From Neorhizobium huautlense (GTDB lineage Bacteria > Pseudomonadota > Alphaproteobacteria > Rhizobiales > Rhizobiaceae): a stretch of DNA of 62,837 nucleotides. Positions 1-8,761 of the stretch are shown here, piece by piece. Below the pieces are notes generated by a model. The model had not been told where the DNA came from. It worked only from the letters and a program-made list of their open reading frames with translations, and did not search any database. Numbering within the stretch: the stretch's first letter is position 1; each line of letters starts with the position of its first letter. The position numbers and the translations under genes were made by a program. Location: contig NZ_PVBM01000028.1 in NCBI RefSeq assembly GCF_002968575.1, positions 1 through 62,837 of the forward strand, read 5' to 3'.

Positions 1-64
1 CTCAATCCGAGCTGGCAAAAGCGATGCCTGCTCCCGATCCAAACCGAAAATATATCCCATGAAA

Positions 65-92
65 ATGGCCACCCCGATCCCGAGGTGGCCAT
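65..92 (-). terminator. Probable intrinsic terminator of typA
   Basis: A perfect 9-bp inverted repeat (ATGGCCACC / GGTGGCCAT) around a 10-nt loop lies about 80 nt past the typA stop. Read on the minus strand it is followed by TTTTC, a short U-tract. The rest of positions 1-169 shows no gene. Confidence 0.6.
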
Positions 93-169
93 CTTAACTG
101 ATTTGCCAATCGTTTCCACACAGCCTGATCTCTACCGGGGTTTGAAGTCTGCAAAGTGAGGTTAGGAGA

Positions 170-1990
170 TCAGCCCGCGAGCTTCGACTTTTCGTAGCGC
201 TTGCGGTCGTTCGGATCGAGAAACATCTTGCGAAGCCGGATGTTCTTCGGCGTCACTTCCATCAGTTCGTCGTCCTGGATCCAGGAAAGCGCACGGTCGA
301 GCGTCATGCGGATCGGCGGCGTAAGCTTCACAGCTTCATCCTTGCCGGCAGCCCGGATGTTGGTGAGCTGCTTGCCCTTGAGCACGTTGACCTCAAGGTC
401 GTTGTCGCGGCTGTGAATGCCGATAATCATGCCCTGGTAGACCTTTTCGCCCGGCTCGATGATCATCGGACCGCGGTCTTCCAGGTTGAACATCGCGTAG
501 GCCACGGCTTCGCCGGCAGCGTTGGCGAGCAGCACGCCGTTGACGCGGCCGCCGATCTGGCCCTTGAAGGGTTGATAATCGTGGAACAGGCGGTTCATGA
601 TCGCCGTTCCGCGCGTGTCGGTCAGAAGCTCCGACTGGTAGCCGATCAGGCCGCGCGTCGGTGCATAGAACCGCAGGCGGATACGATTGCCGCCGGACGG
701 GCGCAGTTCGACCATTTCGGCCTTGCGCTCCGACATCTTCTGCACGACGACGCCCGAATGCTCCTCGTCGACGTCGATCACGACTTCTTCGATCGGCTCC
801 ATGAGGGTGCCGTTTTCATCCTTGTGCATGACGACGCGCGGACGCGAAACGGCAAGCTCGAAACCTTCACGACGCATGGTCTCGATGAGGACGGCAAGCT
901 GCAATTCGCCGCGCCCGGAAACGTAGAAGGAATCCTTGCCTTCCGCTTCTTCGATCTTCAGCGCAACATTGCCTTCCGCTTCCTTGAAGAGACGGTCGCG
1001 GATGACGCGCGACGTAACCTTGTCGCCTTCGGTGCCGGCAAGCGGGCTGTCGTTGACGATGAAGGACATGGTGACGGTCGGCGGATCGATCGGCTGCGCC
1101 TTCATGGCTTCCGTGACGGACGGATCGCAGAAGGTATCGGCAACGGTGCCCTTGGAGAGACCGGCGATCGCCACGATGTCGCCCGCATGCGCTTCCTCGA
1201 TCGGCTGGCGTTCGATGCCGCGGAATGCGAGGATCTTCGAAATACGGCCAGTTTCGATCAGCTTGCCATCCTGGCCAAGCACCTTCACAGCCTGGTTCGG
1301 CTTGATCGAGCCCGAGGCGATGCGGCCGGTGATGATGCGGCCAAGGAACGGATTGGCTTCAAGGATCGTACCGATCAGACGGAACGGACCTTCTTCGACG
1401 GTCGGCTCCGGAACGTGCTTGAGCACAAGGTCGAGCAACGGCGCGAGGCCCTCGTCCTTCGGGCCTTCCGGATTGACGTTCATCCAGCCGTCGCGGCCGG
1501 AACCGTAAAGGATCGGGAAGTCGAGCTGCTCGTCCGTAGCATCGAGATTGGCAAACAGGTCGAAGACTTCATTGATGACTTCCTCGTGGCGGCCGTCCGG
1601 ACGGTCGATCTTGTTGATCGCGACGATCGGGCGAAGTCCGACCTTCAGCGCCTTGCCGACCACAAATTTGGTCTGCGGCATCGGTCCTTCGGACGAGTCG
1701 ACGAGAACGATCGCGCCGTCCACCATCGAGAGGATACGTTCCACCTCACCGCCGAAATCGGCGTGGCCGGGAGTGTCGACGATGTTGATGCGCACGCCCT
1801 TCCACTCGACCGAGGTCGCCTTGGCAAGGATGGTGATGCCGCGTTCCTTTTCCAGATCGTTCGAGTCCATAACGCGTTCTGCAACGCGCTGGTTGTCGCG
1901 GAACGAGCCGGACTGTTTCAGAAGTTCGTCGACAAGGGTCGTTTTCCCATGGTCAACGTGCGCGATAATCGCGATGTTGCGAATTGCCAT
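170..1990 (-). CDS. typA: Ribosome-associated GTPase TypA/BipA
   Basis: This is a translational GTPase of 606 residues, the usual BipA length. It binds the ribosome and is needed under stress and at low temperature in studied bacteria. The N-terminus shows the G1 loop AHVDHGKTT, the switch I segment ERGITI, G3 DTPGH and G4 NKID, so it looks catalytically intact. Domain V and the BipA-specific C-terminal domain follow, ending in a basic tail. The ATG at 1990 was chosen because MAIRNIAIIAHVDHGKTT is the family N-terminus; an in-frame start 13 codons upstream would add a tail not expected in the family. The M3 peptidase gene lies upstream on the same strand, separated by a hairpin. Confidence 0.97.
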   Translation of the reverse strand: MAIRNIAIIAHVDHGKTTLVDELLKQSGSFRDNQRVAERVMDSNDLEKERGITILAKATSVEWKGVRINIVDTPGHADFGGEVERILSMVDGAIVLVDSSEGPMPQTKFVVGKALKVGLRPIVAINKIDRPDGRHEEVINEVFDLFANLDATDEQLDFPILYGSGRDGWMNVNPEGPKDEGLAPLLDLVLKHVPEPTVEEGPFRLIGTILEANPFLGRIITGRIASGSIKPNQAVKVLGQDGKLIETGRISKILAFRGIERQPIEEAHAGDIVAIAGLSKGTVADTFCDPSVTEAMKAQPIDPPTVTMSFIVNDSPLAGTEGDKVTSRVIRDRLFKEAEGNVALKIEEAEGKDSFYVSGRGELQLAVLIETMRREGFELAVSRPRVVMHKDENGTLMEPIEEVVIDVDEEHSGVVVQKMSERKAEMVELRPSGGNRIRLRFYAPTRGLIGYQSELLTDTRGTAIMNRLFHDYQPFKGQIGGRVNGVLLANAAGEAVAYAMFNLEDRGPMIIEPGEKVYQGMIIGIHSRDNDLEVNVLKGKQLTNIRAAGKDEAVKLTPPIRMTLDRALSWIQDDELMEVTPKNIRLRKMFLDPNDRKRYEKSKLAG

Positions 1991-2030
1991 ATGGTGTATC
2001 TCTGAGGCTGCGGCGCGGCAAAATGACAAG

Positions 2031-2054
2031 GCGCGCCAAATTTCGTTGGCGCGC
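2031..2054 (-). terminator. Hairpin between M3 peptidase gene and typA
   Basis: A 9-bp perfect stem (GCGCGCCAA / TTGGCGCGC, loop ATTTCG) lies between the M3 peptidase stop and the typA start. On the minus strand it is followed by TTGTCATTTTG, a poor U-tract. It may end the upstream transcript, or it may be a structured part of the typA leader. Confidence 0.4.
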
Positions 2055-2116
2055 TATTACATGCTTTTTCGCATTTGCGAAAGGGGGCCGCGTCGATGGC
2101 AGCTATGCAAAGACGC

Positions 2117-4207
2117 TCAGGCGTCGCTGCCGGCCAATTCCTCGACCATCGCAAGACCCTTTTTCTTCAGCATGGCCTGCGGGTCGGGAAGCTTGCCGCG
2201 AAACGCCTTGTAGGTATCCTCCGGGTCGATCGAGCCGCCCACCGAATAGATATTGTTCTTCAGCTTGCGCGCCATCACCGGGTCGAAGACGTTGCCCGTT
2301 TCCTCGAAAGCCGAGAAGGCGTCCGCATCGAGCACTTCCGACCACATGTAGGAATAGTAGCCGGCCGAATAGCCATCGCCTGCAAAGACGTGCTGGAAAT
2401 GCGGCGTGGCGTGGCGCATGACGATCGAAGCCGGCATGCCAATTTCGTCCAGCACCTGCTTCTGCACCGCCATCGGGTCTTCCACGGCACCACGCGTATG
2501 GAAGGCCATGTCGACCAGGGCCGAGGACGTGAACTCGACGGTGGCAAAGCCGGCGTTGAAGGTGCGGGCTGCCAGCACCTTGTCGAGCAGGGCCTTCGGC
2601 ATCGATTTGCCGGTTTCGTAATGAACGGCATATCTTTCGAGTATTTCGGGCACGGTCAGCCAGTGTTCGTAAAGCTGCGACGGCAGTTCGACAAAATCCC
2701 GCGCAACGCCGGTGCCGGAAACGGAGGGATAGGTTACATCCGACAGCATGCCGTGCAACGCATGGCCGAATTCGTGGAAGAGCGTTCTCGCGTCGTCCAG
2801 CGACAGCAAGGCCGGCTTGCCTTCCGCAGGTTTGGCGAAGTTGCAGACGTTATAGATGATCGGCAACTCGCCCTGCTTACCGTTTTTCAGCGTCAGCTTG
2901 TGCTGCGACTGGAACGAATTCATCCACGCACCGGACCTTTTCGACGCGCGGGCGAAATAGTCACCCAGGAAAAGCGCCTTCAGCGCGCCATCCTTGTCGC
3001 GGATCTCGAAGACCCGAACGTCCGGGTGGTAGGCCTCGATACCCTTTACTTCGACGGCCTTGATGCCGAAGAGCCGTTCCGCGACGTCGAAACATGCCTC
3101 GATGATCTTTTCGAGCTGGAGATAGGGCTTCAGCTCGGTCTCGGAAAAATCGAACATCCGCTGCCGAAGCTTTTCCGCGTAATGACGCCAGTCCCAGGGC
3201 ATCACCTCATGGTTCTTGCCTTCTTCGGCAATCAGGCGGCCGAGGCTCGCTTCTTCCTCCAGCGCTTTGGCTCGTGCTTTTTCCCAGACCTGGCGAAGCA
3301 GCGTGTTGACGGCATCCGGCGTCTTCGCCATCGTGTTGTCGAGCTTGAGAGCCGCGAAACTGTCGTACCCGAGCAGACTGGCTTTTTCGGCCCTCAACGC
3401 CAATGTCTCGCGAACGACGCCGAGATTGTTCGTTTCACCTTCGTTGGCCCCGCGCGCAACCCACGCCTTGAATGCCTGTTCCCGCAGATCGCGGCGCGTC
3501 GAAAACGTCAGGAACGGCTCGATGATCGAACGCGACAGGGTCACGGCATAACCGTCAGCCTCCCCCCGCTCGCGGGCCGCTGCCGCCATTGCATCTCGCA
3601 ACATCTCGGGCAGCCCTTCGAGTTCCGCTTCGTCCGAGAGCTTCAGCGACCAGTTCTTTTCGTCGGCCAGCACGTTCTGGCCGAACTTCGCGCCAAGACC
3701 GGCGAGTTTCTCGTTGATGTCCGCCAACCGCTCTTGCTGCGGCTTCGGCAGCTTGGCGCCAGCCCGGACAAACCCTTTCCAATGGCGCTCGAGCACGCGC
3801 TCCTGCTCAAGGGTCAAGCCCAGATCCGCGCGCTTTTCCCAAAGCGTGTCGATGCGGGAAAAGAGGGCGGCATTCATGCCGATCTTCGAATAGTGGCGGG
3901 AAAGTTTCGGTGCCATTTCCCGTTCGAGCCCCTGAATGGTCTCGTTGGTATGTGCGCCGGCCTTACCCCAGAAAAGCGCCGAAACCCGCGAGAGTTCGTC
4001 GCCTGCTGTTTCCAGCGCAACCACGGTATTGGCAAAGCTCGGGGCTTCGGGATTGTTCGCGATGGCCTCGATCTCGCCCTCATGGGCCGAAAGCGCGGCA
4101 TCGAAGGCCGGGGCGAAATCCTCATCTTTCACCAGATCGAAACGAGGCAGGCCATGATGGCCGTTCCATTCCACCAAAGCAGGGTTCACGGGAGGATTTG
4201 AAGACAT
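2117..4207 (-). CDS. M3 family zinc metallopeptidase (oligopeptidase A / Dcp-like)
   Basis: This is a 696-residue soluble zinc peptidase of the thimet oligopeptidase family, which trims short peptides in the cytoplasm. The zinc site LFHEFGHALHG carries the HExxH motif. About 25 residues later comes RDFVELPSQLYEHW, which supplies the third zinc ligand region and the substrate-binding segment of M3A enzymes. No signal peptide is visible. The ATG at 4207 has GAAGGA seven bases upstream; ATG 4213 and a longer start at 4237 are worse placed relative to that site. PrlC and Dcp are hard to separate by eye; the RDFVE(L/F)PSQ segment leans towards Dcp. Confidence 0.9.
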   Translation of the reverse strand: MSSNPPVNPALVEWNGHHGLPRFDLVKDEDFAPAFDAALSAHEGEIEAIANNPEAPSFANTVVALETAGDELSRVSALFWGKAGAHTNETIQGLEREMAPKLSRHYSKIGMNAALFSRIDTLWEKRADLGLTLEQERVLERHWKGFVRAGAKLPKPQQERLADINEKLAGLGAKFGQNVLADEKNWSLKLSDEAELEGLPEMLRDAMAAAARERGEADGYAVTLSRSIIEPFLTFSTRRDLREQAFKAWVARGANEGETNNLGVVRETLALRAEKASLLGYDSFAALKLDNTMAKTPDAVNTLLRQVWEKARAKALEEEASLGRLIAEEGKNHEVMPWDWRHYAEKLRQRMFDFSETELKPYLQLEKIIEACFDVAERLFGIKAVEVKGIEAYHPDVRVFEIRDKDGALKALFLGDYFARASKRSGAWMNSFQSQHKLTLKNGKQGELPIIYNVCNFAKPAEGKPALLSLDDARTLFHEFGHALHGMLSDVTYPSVSGTGVARDFVELPSQLYEHWLTVPEILERYAVHYETGKSMPKALLDKVLAARTFNAGFATVEFTSSALVDMAFHTRGAVEDPMAVQKQVLDEIGMPASIVMRHATPHFQHVFAGDGYSAGYYSYMWSEVLDADAFSAFEETGNVFDPVMARKLKNNIYSVGGSIDPEDTYKAFRGKLPDPQAMLKKKGLAMVEELAGSDA

Positions 4208-4394
4208 GCGCATATCCTTCGAAAGATGGGTCGCCATTCATATAGGAGAAGGTTGCCGTATTGGGTATCCGCTGCGGCGTTTTTGACTTTCGACAAAAAA
4301 TCACACCCCATAATTAACGTATATTAACTATTTGACGCGGTGCAGCACCCACAGGTACCCTCTTTTCCAGTATCCGGTGACTCGGGATATAGCC

Positions 4395-4817
4395 ATGGAA
4401 ATCAGTTCCTTGCGCTGGTCTACCCATTTCCTTCAAAGGGAGAATTCTCGAAACGCCAAGATCGAGAAGCCTTCACAGCAGGAAAGCCGGCACGGCCAGA
4501 TCATCTTTCAGGTGCCCGAAGCGGGTGACTTGCCGATCAATTTCTCGGCTATCACCCCACGCGATTTGCGTGCCTTGGCCCTGGAGAACTACCAGGCCGG
4601 CAAGATCGACCAAGATACCTATATCACGCTTTCCGAGGAGCTTCCGACGCATGCCGTCGATGCCCAGGGGCAAGTTGTCGATCTGTCGCAAGTTACCGAC
4701 GAGACAGGATTCGACTTCCACGATTTTTACCGAAACCAGCTCGAGATCGCGATATCGCTTGGGGATGCGCACCGCGCCGACGTCCTGCGCTCCGTCATGG
4801 CCTTCCTCGAAATCTGA
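4395..4817 (+). CDS. Hypothetical protein, probably conserved in Rhizobiales
   Basis: This 140-residue soluble protein has no motif I recognise. The first about 35 residues are polar and basic. The rest is acidic, with a segment LPINFSAITPRDLRALALENYQ and predicted helices towards the C-terminus. Codon use matches the neighbours and no competing long frame overlaps it, so it is likely real. It is divergent from the M3 peptidase gene. The ATG at 4395 was preferred over an in-frame start at 4332 because the extra 21 residues look non-coding. No signal peptide or membrane span is seen. Function unknown. Confidence 0.7.
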   Translation: MEISSLRWSTHFLQRENSRNAKIEKPSQQESRHGQIIFQVPEAGDLPINFSAITPRDLRALALENYQAGKIDQDTYITLSEELPTHAVDAQGQVVDLSQVTDETGFDFHDFYRNQLEIAISLGDAHRADVLRSVMAFLEI

Positions 4818-4829
4818 AGGCCGACAGCC

Positions 4830-5471
4830 TTACGCCCGGCGAACGCCGAAAAGATTTGGCGCCGAGTGCCAAAGTGCCTGCAGTGCAAATCCGATGAACA
4901 GCAGCCCGGAAAGCCGCACGATCGCCCTTTCATGCCTGCGGTAGAAGCGCCGCACGAAACCTGCACCGATAATAGCAATCAGCACGAGGTCTGCGGTCAG
5001 GAACCCGACAAGGGAGACGGCCAGCAGGATCGGCAGCCCCGCGAAATCCAGCGCGTCGGACGAGCCGGCAAGCAGTGCCGTGAAGGTCGCCAGAGCCACT
5101 GGATACCCCTTGGGATTGGTCAGCCCGAAGATCAGGCCACGCCTCAAGGGGCGCTCGACAGCCATTAAAGCGCCGCCATCTTCTTTCGGCTTTGCCCGCA
5201 ATGCACTCCAGCCAATCCAGCCGAGATAGAGGCCGCAAACAACGCCAAGGATGTCGAAGACGGTCGTGCCAACAGTCTTTGCTCCAATGATAGCCACCAG
5301 CGCCAGGGCGGACCAAAGGATATCTCCCGCCAGATGCCCTCCCATGAAAAAGGCGCCCGCCTGACGTCCCTGCCCGGCGCCGATGCCGAGAAGCGCCAGG
5401 AACGCGGGACCTGGAATGAGTGTGTAGGCCAGAGCCGCAAGAAACGCGCCGGCAAGCAGCGAAGAGGACAT
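4830..5471 (-). CDS. LysE/RhtB-family translocator
   Basis: This 213-residue inner-membrane protein has about six hydrophobic segments, typical of LysE/RhtB exporters of amino acids or similar metabolites. The N-terminal SLLAGAFLAALAYTLIPGPA segment, with its conserved helix-breaking PGPA, is the family signature. ATG 5471 was chosen for the direct start into the first helix. An in-frame ATG at 5552 has a stronger ribosome site (GGAAGGAAGG) and would add 27 residues, but would leave only 34 bp to the divergent MarR gene. The substrate cannot be told from sequence. The divergent marR gene suggests repression by that regulator. Confidence 0.85.
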   Translation of the reverse strand: MSSSLLAGAFLAALAYTLIPGPAFLALLGIGAGQGRQAGAFFMGGHLAGDILWSALALVAIIGAKTVGTTVFDILGVVCGLYLGWIGWSALRAKPKEDGGALMAVERPLRRGLIFGLTNPKGYPVALATFTALLAGSSDALDFAGLPILLAVSLVGFLTADLVLIAIIGAGFVRRFYRRHERAIVRLSGLLFIGFALQALWHSAPNLFGVRRA

Positions 5472-5574
5472 GGCAGGCTCCAGTGAAAAGGCAGTACCCA
5501 GTGTTGCTGCGCCCTTTGTCGCTGTCAATGCGAGCGGACACGGGTTTTTCATTTGCCTTCCTTCCAAAAGATAG

Positions 5575-5587
5575 TAAGGGGGCCTTA
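5575..5587. promoter_or_regulatory. Candidate MarR operator overlapping the marR ribosome site
   Basis: A perfect palindrome TAAGG-GGG-CCTTA sits between the divergent lysE and marR genes and runs into the marR start codon. Its purine half is also the marR Shine-Dalgarno. Autoregulation by binding here is an inference. Confidence 0.35.
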
Positions 5588-6090
5588 TGAAATTCTCCGA
5601 TGCAATTGCGGAGGCTGGCCCTGAGATGGATCCCTTGGGTTTTCTGATCGTCGACAGCGCCCGCCTTCTCCGAGCAGCCTTCGAGCGTCGCATCGCCGAG
5701 GCGGGTCTTGGTCTCACACCCGGCGAGGCACGGGCTCTCATGAGCATCGCTGCCGCCGATGGCAGCCGGCAGCTCGACATCGCAAGCCGCATGGGTATCG
5801 AGCCGATGACGGTCTGCTCCTATCTCGATAAACTGCAGGAGCGCGGCCTCATCGAAAGGCAGCAGTGCTCCTCTGATCGCCGGGCGAAACGGATAAACCT
5901 GACACCTGCCTCCGATGAGATGATTTGCGCGATCCGCAAGGAGCTCAATATCATTCTGGCGCAGGCAACCGACGGCCTGAACAGTGAGGAGAATCGCATC
6001 TTGCGGGACACCCTGGCCGTCTTCAATGTCAGGCTTCAGGCAATCAATCTTTCCCAGGCGCCGCAGTTTTCGTCCGATGAAAGCCGGTAA
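5587..6090 (+). CDS. MarR family transcriptional regulator
   Basis: This 167-residue DNA-binding protein has a winged helix-turn-helix of the MarR type. The central part reads as helix-turn-helix (QLDIASRMGIEPMTVCSYLD), followed by a wing with SSDRRAKRINLT, where the D-R-R pair of MarR wings is present. Flanking helices give the dimerisation domain. The gene is divergent from a LysE exporter and directly upstream of an MFS drug exporter whose start is one base after its stop. It therefore probably controls one or both exporters, perhaps in response to an effector they export. No ligand can be inferred. Confidence 0.9.
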   Translation: MKFSDAIAEAGPEMDPLGFLIVDSARLLRAAFERRIAEAGLGLTPGEARALMSIAAADGSRQLDIASRMGIEPMTVCSYLDKLQERGLIERQQCSSDRRAKRINLTPASDEMICAIRKELNIILAQATDGLNSEENRILRDTLAVFNVRLQAINLSQAPQFSSDESR

Positions 6091-6091
6091 C

Positions 6092-7288
6092 ATGCCCCCC
6101 ATGCCAGCGCTTATGAGCGAGCGCCGCACGACTGTGATCGGCGCCCTGCTGACGGCAATCGGGCCGATCTCCATGGCGATCTATACACCTGCCATGCCGG
6201 AGCTGGTGCGGGCGTTCGACACCACCGAAGCCGCCATCAAGATGTCGCTGTCGCTCTATTTCGCAGGCTTTGCGCTGGCGCAGCTTGTCGCCGGCCCGGT
6301 ATCGGATGCGTTCGGCCGCAAATCCGCCGCGCTCAGCTTCCTGGCCATCTATCTCGGCGGTTCATTGCTTGCCGTCTTTGCTCCGACGGTCGAATGGATT
6401 CTCGCGGGCCGCCTGATCCAGGGCATTGGAGCCTCGGTTGGCATCACGGTCTCGCGCGCCATCGTTCGCGACCAGTTCACTGGCGCGGAAGCAGCGCGCA
6501 TCATGAACACGATGGGCATCATTCTGGCTATAGGTCCCGCCGCCGGGCCGACCATCGGCGGCCTCACGCTCGCTGCCTTCGGCTGGAAATCCGTTTTCCT
6601 GCTGATGGTCGGCTTCGGTGCAATCCTCGTCTTTCTTTCAACCGTCTATCTGAAAGAGACGACGGTCCCTGACCGCAGCAGGCTTCGACCGCTCCGGCTG
6701 CTTGGCGCCTATTGCGAAATCGCCGTGCAGGTAAGATTTCTTTTTGCTGCGATCGTCCTGGCAGGTTGTATAGGCGCGCTCTATGCGCAGGCGACTGCCC
6801 TGCCTTTCATCCTGATTGATGACGTGGGGCTCACCCCTACCCAATACGGGATGAGCATGCTGATGCAGTCAGGGTTCTATCTGATCGGATCGTTGTGTCT
6901 GCGCTTGACGTCGAAATGGCTTCCCGGCCGCAAGGCACCGGTTTTCGGGCTCGTCTTCAGCGGCAGCGGCGGCGTCATTATGGCGCTGTCCGTTTATTTC
7001 CTGCCACCTTCTTTTCTTTCGGTCATGGGGCCGGTGGCGATCTGCACTTTCGGCACCGCCTTCATCAGCCCGTACATTACGACCGCGGGCCTTGCCCCGT
7101 TCCCGCATATCGCCGGTTCTGCATCCGCGCTGATGGGTTTCATCCAGATGGGGGCCGGGTTTGTCGGAGGCGTTCTCATCGCATGGATCGGTGCGCCCTT
7201 GGCAGCGTTTGGCAGCGTCATCCCGGCCATGCACATCATCGCGGTGCTCGGTTATCTGGGCTTCCTTGTCGCCAGCCGAAACGAATAA
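6092..7288 (+). CDS. MFS transporter, Bcr/CflA drug-resistance subfamily
   Basis: This 398-residue protein has about twelve hydrophobic segments. The first carries the IYTPAMPEL signature of Bcr/CflA exporters, followed by the loop motif PVSDAFGRKSA (motif A, G-x-x-x-D-x-x-G-R-K-like). Such proteins export drugs, sulfonamides or dipeptides with proton antiport. The start at 6092 leaves one base after the marR stop, implying translational coupling; ATG 6077 (overlapping marR) and ATG 6113 are alternatives. A terminator hairpin follows immediately after the stop. Confidence 0.88.
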   Translation: MPPMPALMSERRTTVIGALLTAIGPISMAIYTPAMPELVRAFDTTEAAIKMSLSLYFAGFALAQLVAGPVSDAFGRKSAALSFLAIYLGGSLLAVFAPTVEWILAGRLIQGIGASVGITVSRAIVRDQFTGAEAARIMNTMGIILAIGPAAGPTIGGLTLAAFGWKSVFLLMVGFGAILVFLSTVYLKETTVPDRSRLRPLRLLGAYCEIAVQVRFLFAAIVLAGCIGALYAQATALPFILIDDVGLTPTQYGMSMLMQSGFYLIGSLCLRLTSKWLPGRKAPVFGLVFSGSGGVIMALSVYFLPPSFLSVMGPVAICTFGTAFISPYITTAGLAPFPHIAGSASALMGFIQMGAGFVGGVLIAWIGAPLAAFGSVIPAMHIIAVLGYLGFLVASRNE

Positions 7289-7289
7289 A

Positions 7290-7310
7290 GCCCGCCTCTG
7301 GGAGGCGGGC
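7290..7310. terminator. Bidirectional terminator between MFS gene and argG
   Basis: The stem GCCCGCCTC / GAGGCGGGC has a TGG loop directly after the MFS stop. On the minus strand (argG) it is followed by TTTATTCG, on the plus strand by TGGTTTC. It lies between two convergent genes. Confidence 0.75.
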
Positions 7311-7338
7311 TGGTTTCGATGAACTGCTTGTACGGCTC

Positions 7339-8562
7339 CTACTTGCGCAGGTTGCGTTTCGCGAGTGTTCTGAGGCGTAGCGCATTGAGCTTGATGAAGC
7401 CCGCCGCATCCTTCTGGTCGTAGGCGCCCTGGTCGTCCTCGAAGGTCACCAACTGGTCGGAATAGAGCGATTTCTCGCTCTCGCGGCCGATGACCATGAC
7501 ATTGCCCTTGTAGAGCTTCAGTGTCACTTCGCCTTCGACATGCTCCTGGCTCTTGTCGATCAGGGCCTGCAGCATCTCCCGCTCCGGCGAGAACCAGAAG
7601 CCGTAGTAGATAAGCTCTGCGTAACGCGGCATCAGCTCGTCCTTGAGGTGTGCCGCGCCGCGGTCTAGCGTGATCGATTCCATCGCGCGGTGAGCCGCAA
7701 GCAGGATCGTACCGCCGGGTGTTTCGTAGACGCCTCGCGACTTCATGCCGACAAAGCGGTTCTCGACGAGGTCGAGACGGCCGATGCCGTTGTCCCGGCC
7801 GTAGCTGTTGAGGGTCGCCAAGAGCGTTGCGGGAGACATCTCGACACCGTTGATCGAGACCGCGTCGCCGCGCTTGAAGCCGACCTTGATGACGGTCGCC
7901 TTGTCCGGCGCCGCTTCCGGGGAAATCGTACGCATATGCACGTATTCGGGCGCTTCCTGGGCCGGATCCTCCAGAACCTTGCCTTCAGAAGACGAGTGCA
8001 GAAGGTTCGCGTCGACGGAGAACGGCGCTTCGCCCTTCTTGTCCTTGGCGACGGGAATCTGGTTCTTCTCGGCGAATTCGAGAAGGTCCGTGCGGCTCTT
8101 GAAGGCCCAGTCGCGCCAAGGCGCGATCACCTTGATATCCGGGTTCAGCGCATAGGCCGAGAGTTCGAAACGGACCTGGTCGTTACCCTTGCCGGTGGCG
8201 CCATGGGCGATCGCATCGGCGCCGGTCTTCTTGGCGATCTCGATCAGATGCTTGGAGATCAGCGGACGGGCGATCGAAGTGCCGAGCAGGTAGACGCCCT
8301 CATAGACGGCGTTGGCACGGAACATCGGGAAGACGAAGTCGCGAACGAATTCTTCCCGGACGTCCTCGATATAGATCTCCTTGATGCCCAGCATCTCGGC
8401 CTTCTTGCGGGCCGGCTCCAGTTCCTCGCCCTGGCCGAGGTCGGCGGTGAACGTCACCACTTCGGCGCCGAGTTCGGTCTGCAGCCATTTCAGGATGATC
8501 GAGGTGTCGAGACCGCCGGAATAGGCGAGAACGACTTTCTTAACGTCTTTCGGAAGTGCCAT
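7339..8562 (-). CDS. argG: Argininosuccinate synthase
   Basis: This enzyme joins citrulline and aspartate using ATP to form argininosuccinate, the seventh step of arginine synthesis. The protein has 407 residues, the usual length of the short-type enzyme. The ATP-pyrophosphatase P-loop AYSGGLDTS is at residues 13-21, followed by the conserved YIEDVREEF and the GTSIARPLISK and HGATGKGNDQVRFE segments that hold citrulline and aspartate. No other arg gene is adjacent. The leader holds a strong palindrome at 8591-8611. The terminator at 7290-7310 closes the gene. Confidence 0.98.
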   Translation of the reverse strand: MALPKDVKKVVLAYSGGLDTSIILKWLQTELGAEVVTFTADLGQGEELEPARKKAEMLGIKEIYIEDVREEFVRDFVFPMFRANAVYEGVYLLGTSIARPLISKHLIEIAKKTGADAIAHGATGKGNDQVRFELSAYALNPDIKVIAPWRDWAFKSRTDLLEFAEKNQIPVAKDKKGEAPFSVDANLLHSSSEGKVLEDPAQEAPEYVHMRTISPEAAPDKATVIKVGFKRGDAVSINGVEMSPATLLATLNSYGRDNGIGRLDLVENRFVGMKSRGVYETPGGTILLAAHRAMESITLDRGAAHLKDELMPRYAELIYYGFWFSPEREMLQALIDKSQEHVEGEVTLKLYKGNVMVIGRESEKSLYSDQLVTFEDDQGAYDQKDAAGFIKLNALRLRTLAKRNLRK

Positions 8563-8590
8563 GTCGATTTCAGGTCCGTCTGCGGGTGGC

Positions 8591-8611
8591 GGCGGTTTTC
8601 GGAAAACCGCC
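8591..8611 (-). repeat. Palindrome in the argG leader
   Basis: The sequence GGCGGTTTTC-G-GAAAACCGCC is a near-perfect 21-bp palindrome about 30 nt upstream of the argG ATG. No U-run follows on either strand, so it is not a simple terminator. It could be an operator, or an RNA hairpin close to the ribosome site. Confidence 0.45.
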
Positions 8612-8761
8612 GGGTCGGGAATTGCGGCACTTTTAGCGAGTTTCTTGGGGCACGCAAGAAAAACCGGGCAATCATAACGATGGTGTCATGTTGACGCGCT
8701 TTGCTGCGGGCTCCATATCCGGCCGGACCTTTGAACAGCAGCGCCATAGAGGAGATCTGCA

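Noticed and set aside
413..2005. 530-codon open frame opposite typA
   Set aside because: It is a GC-rich antisense shadow; the typA protein on the other strand is full-length with all motifs. The same holds for the long frames opposite the M3 peptidase (2075-4201) and acnA (23013-25439).
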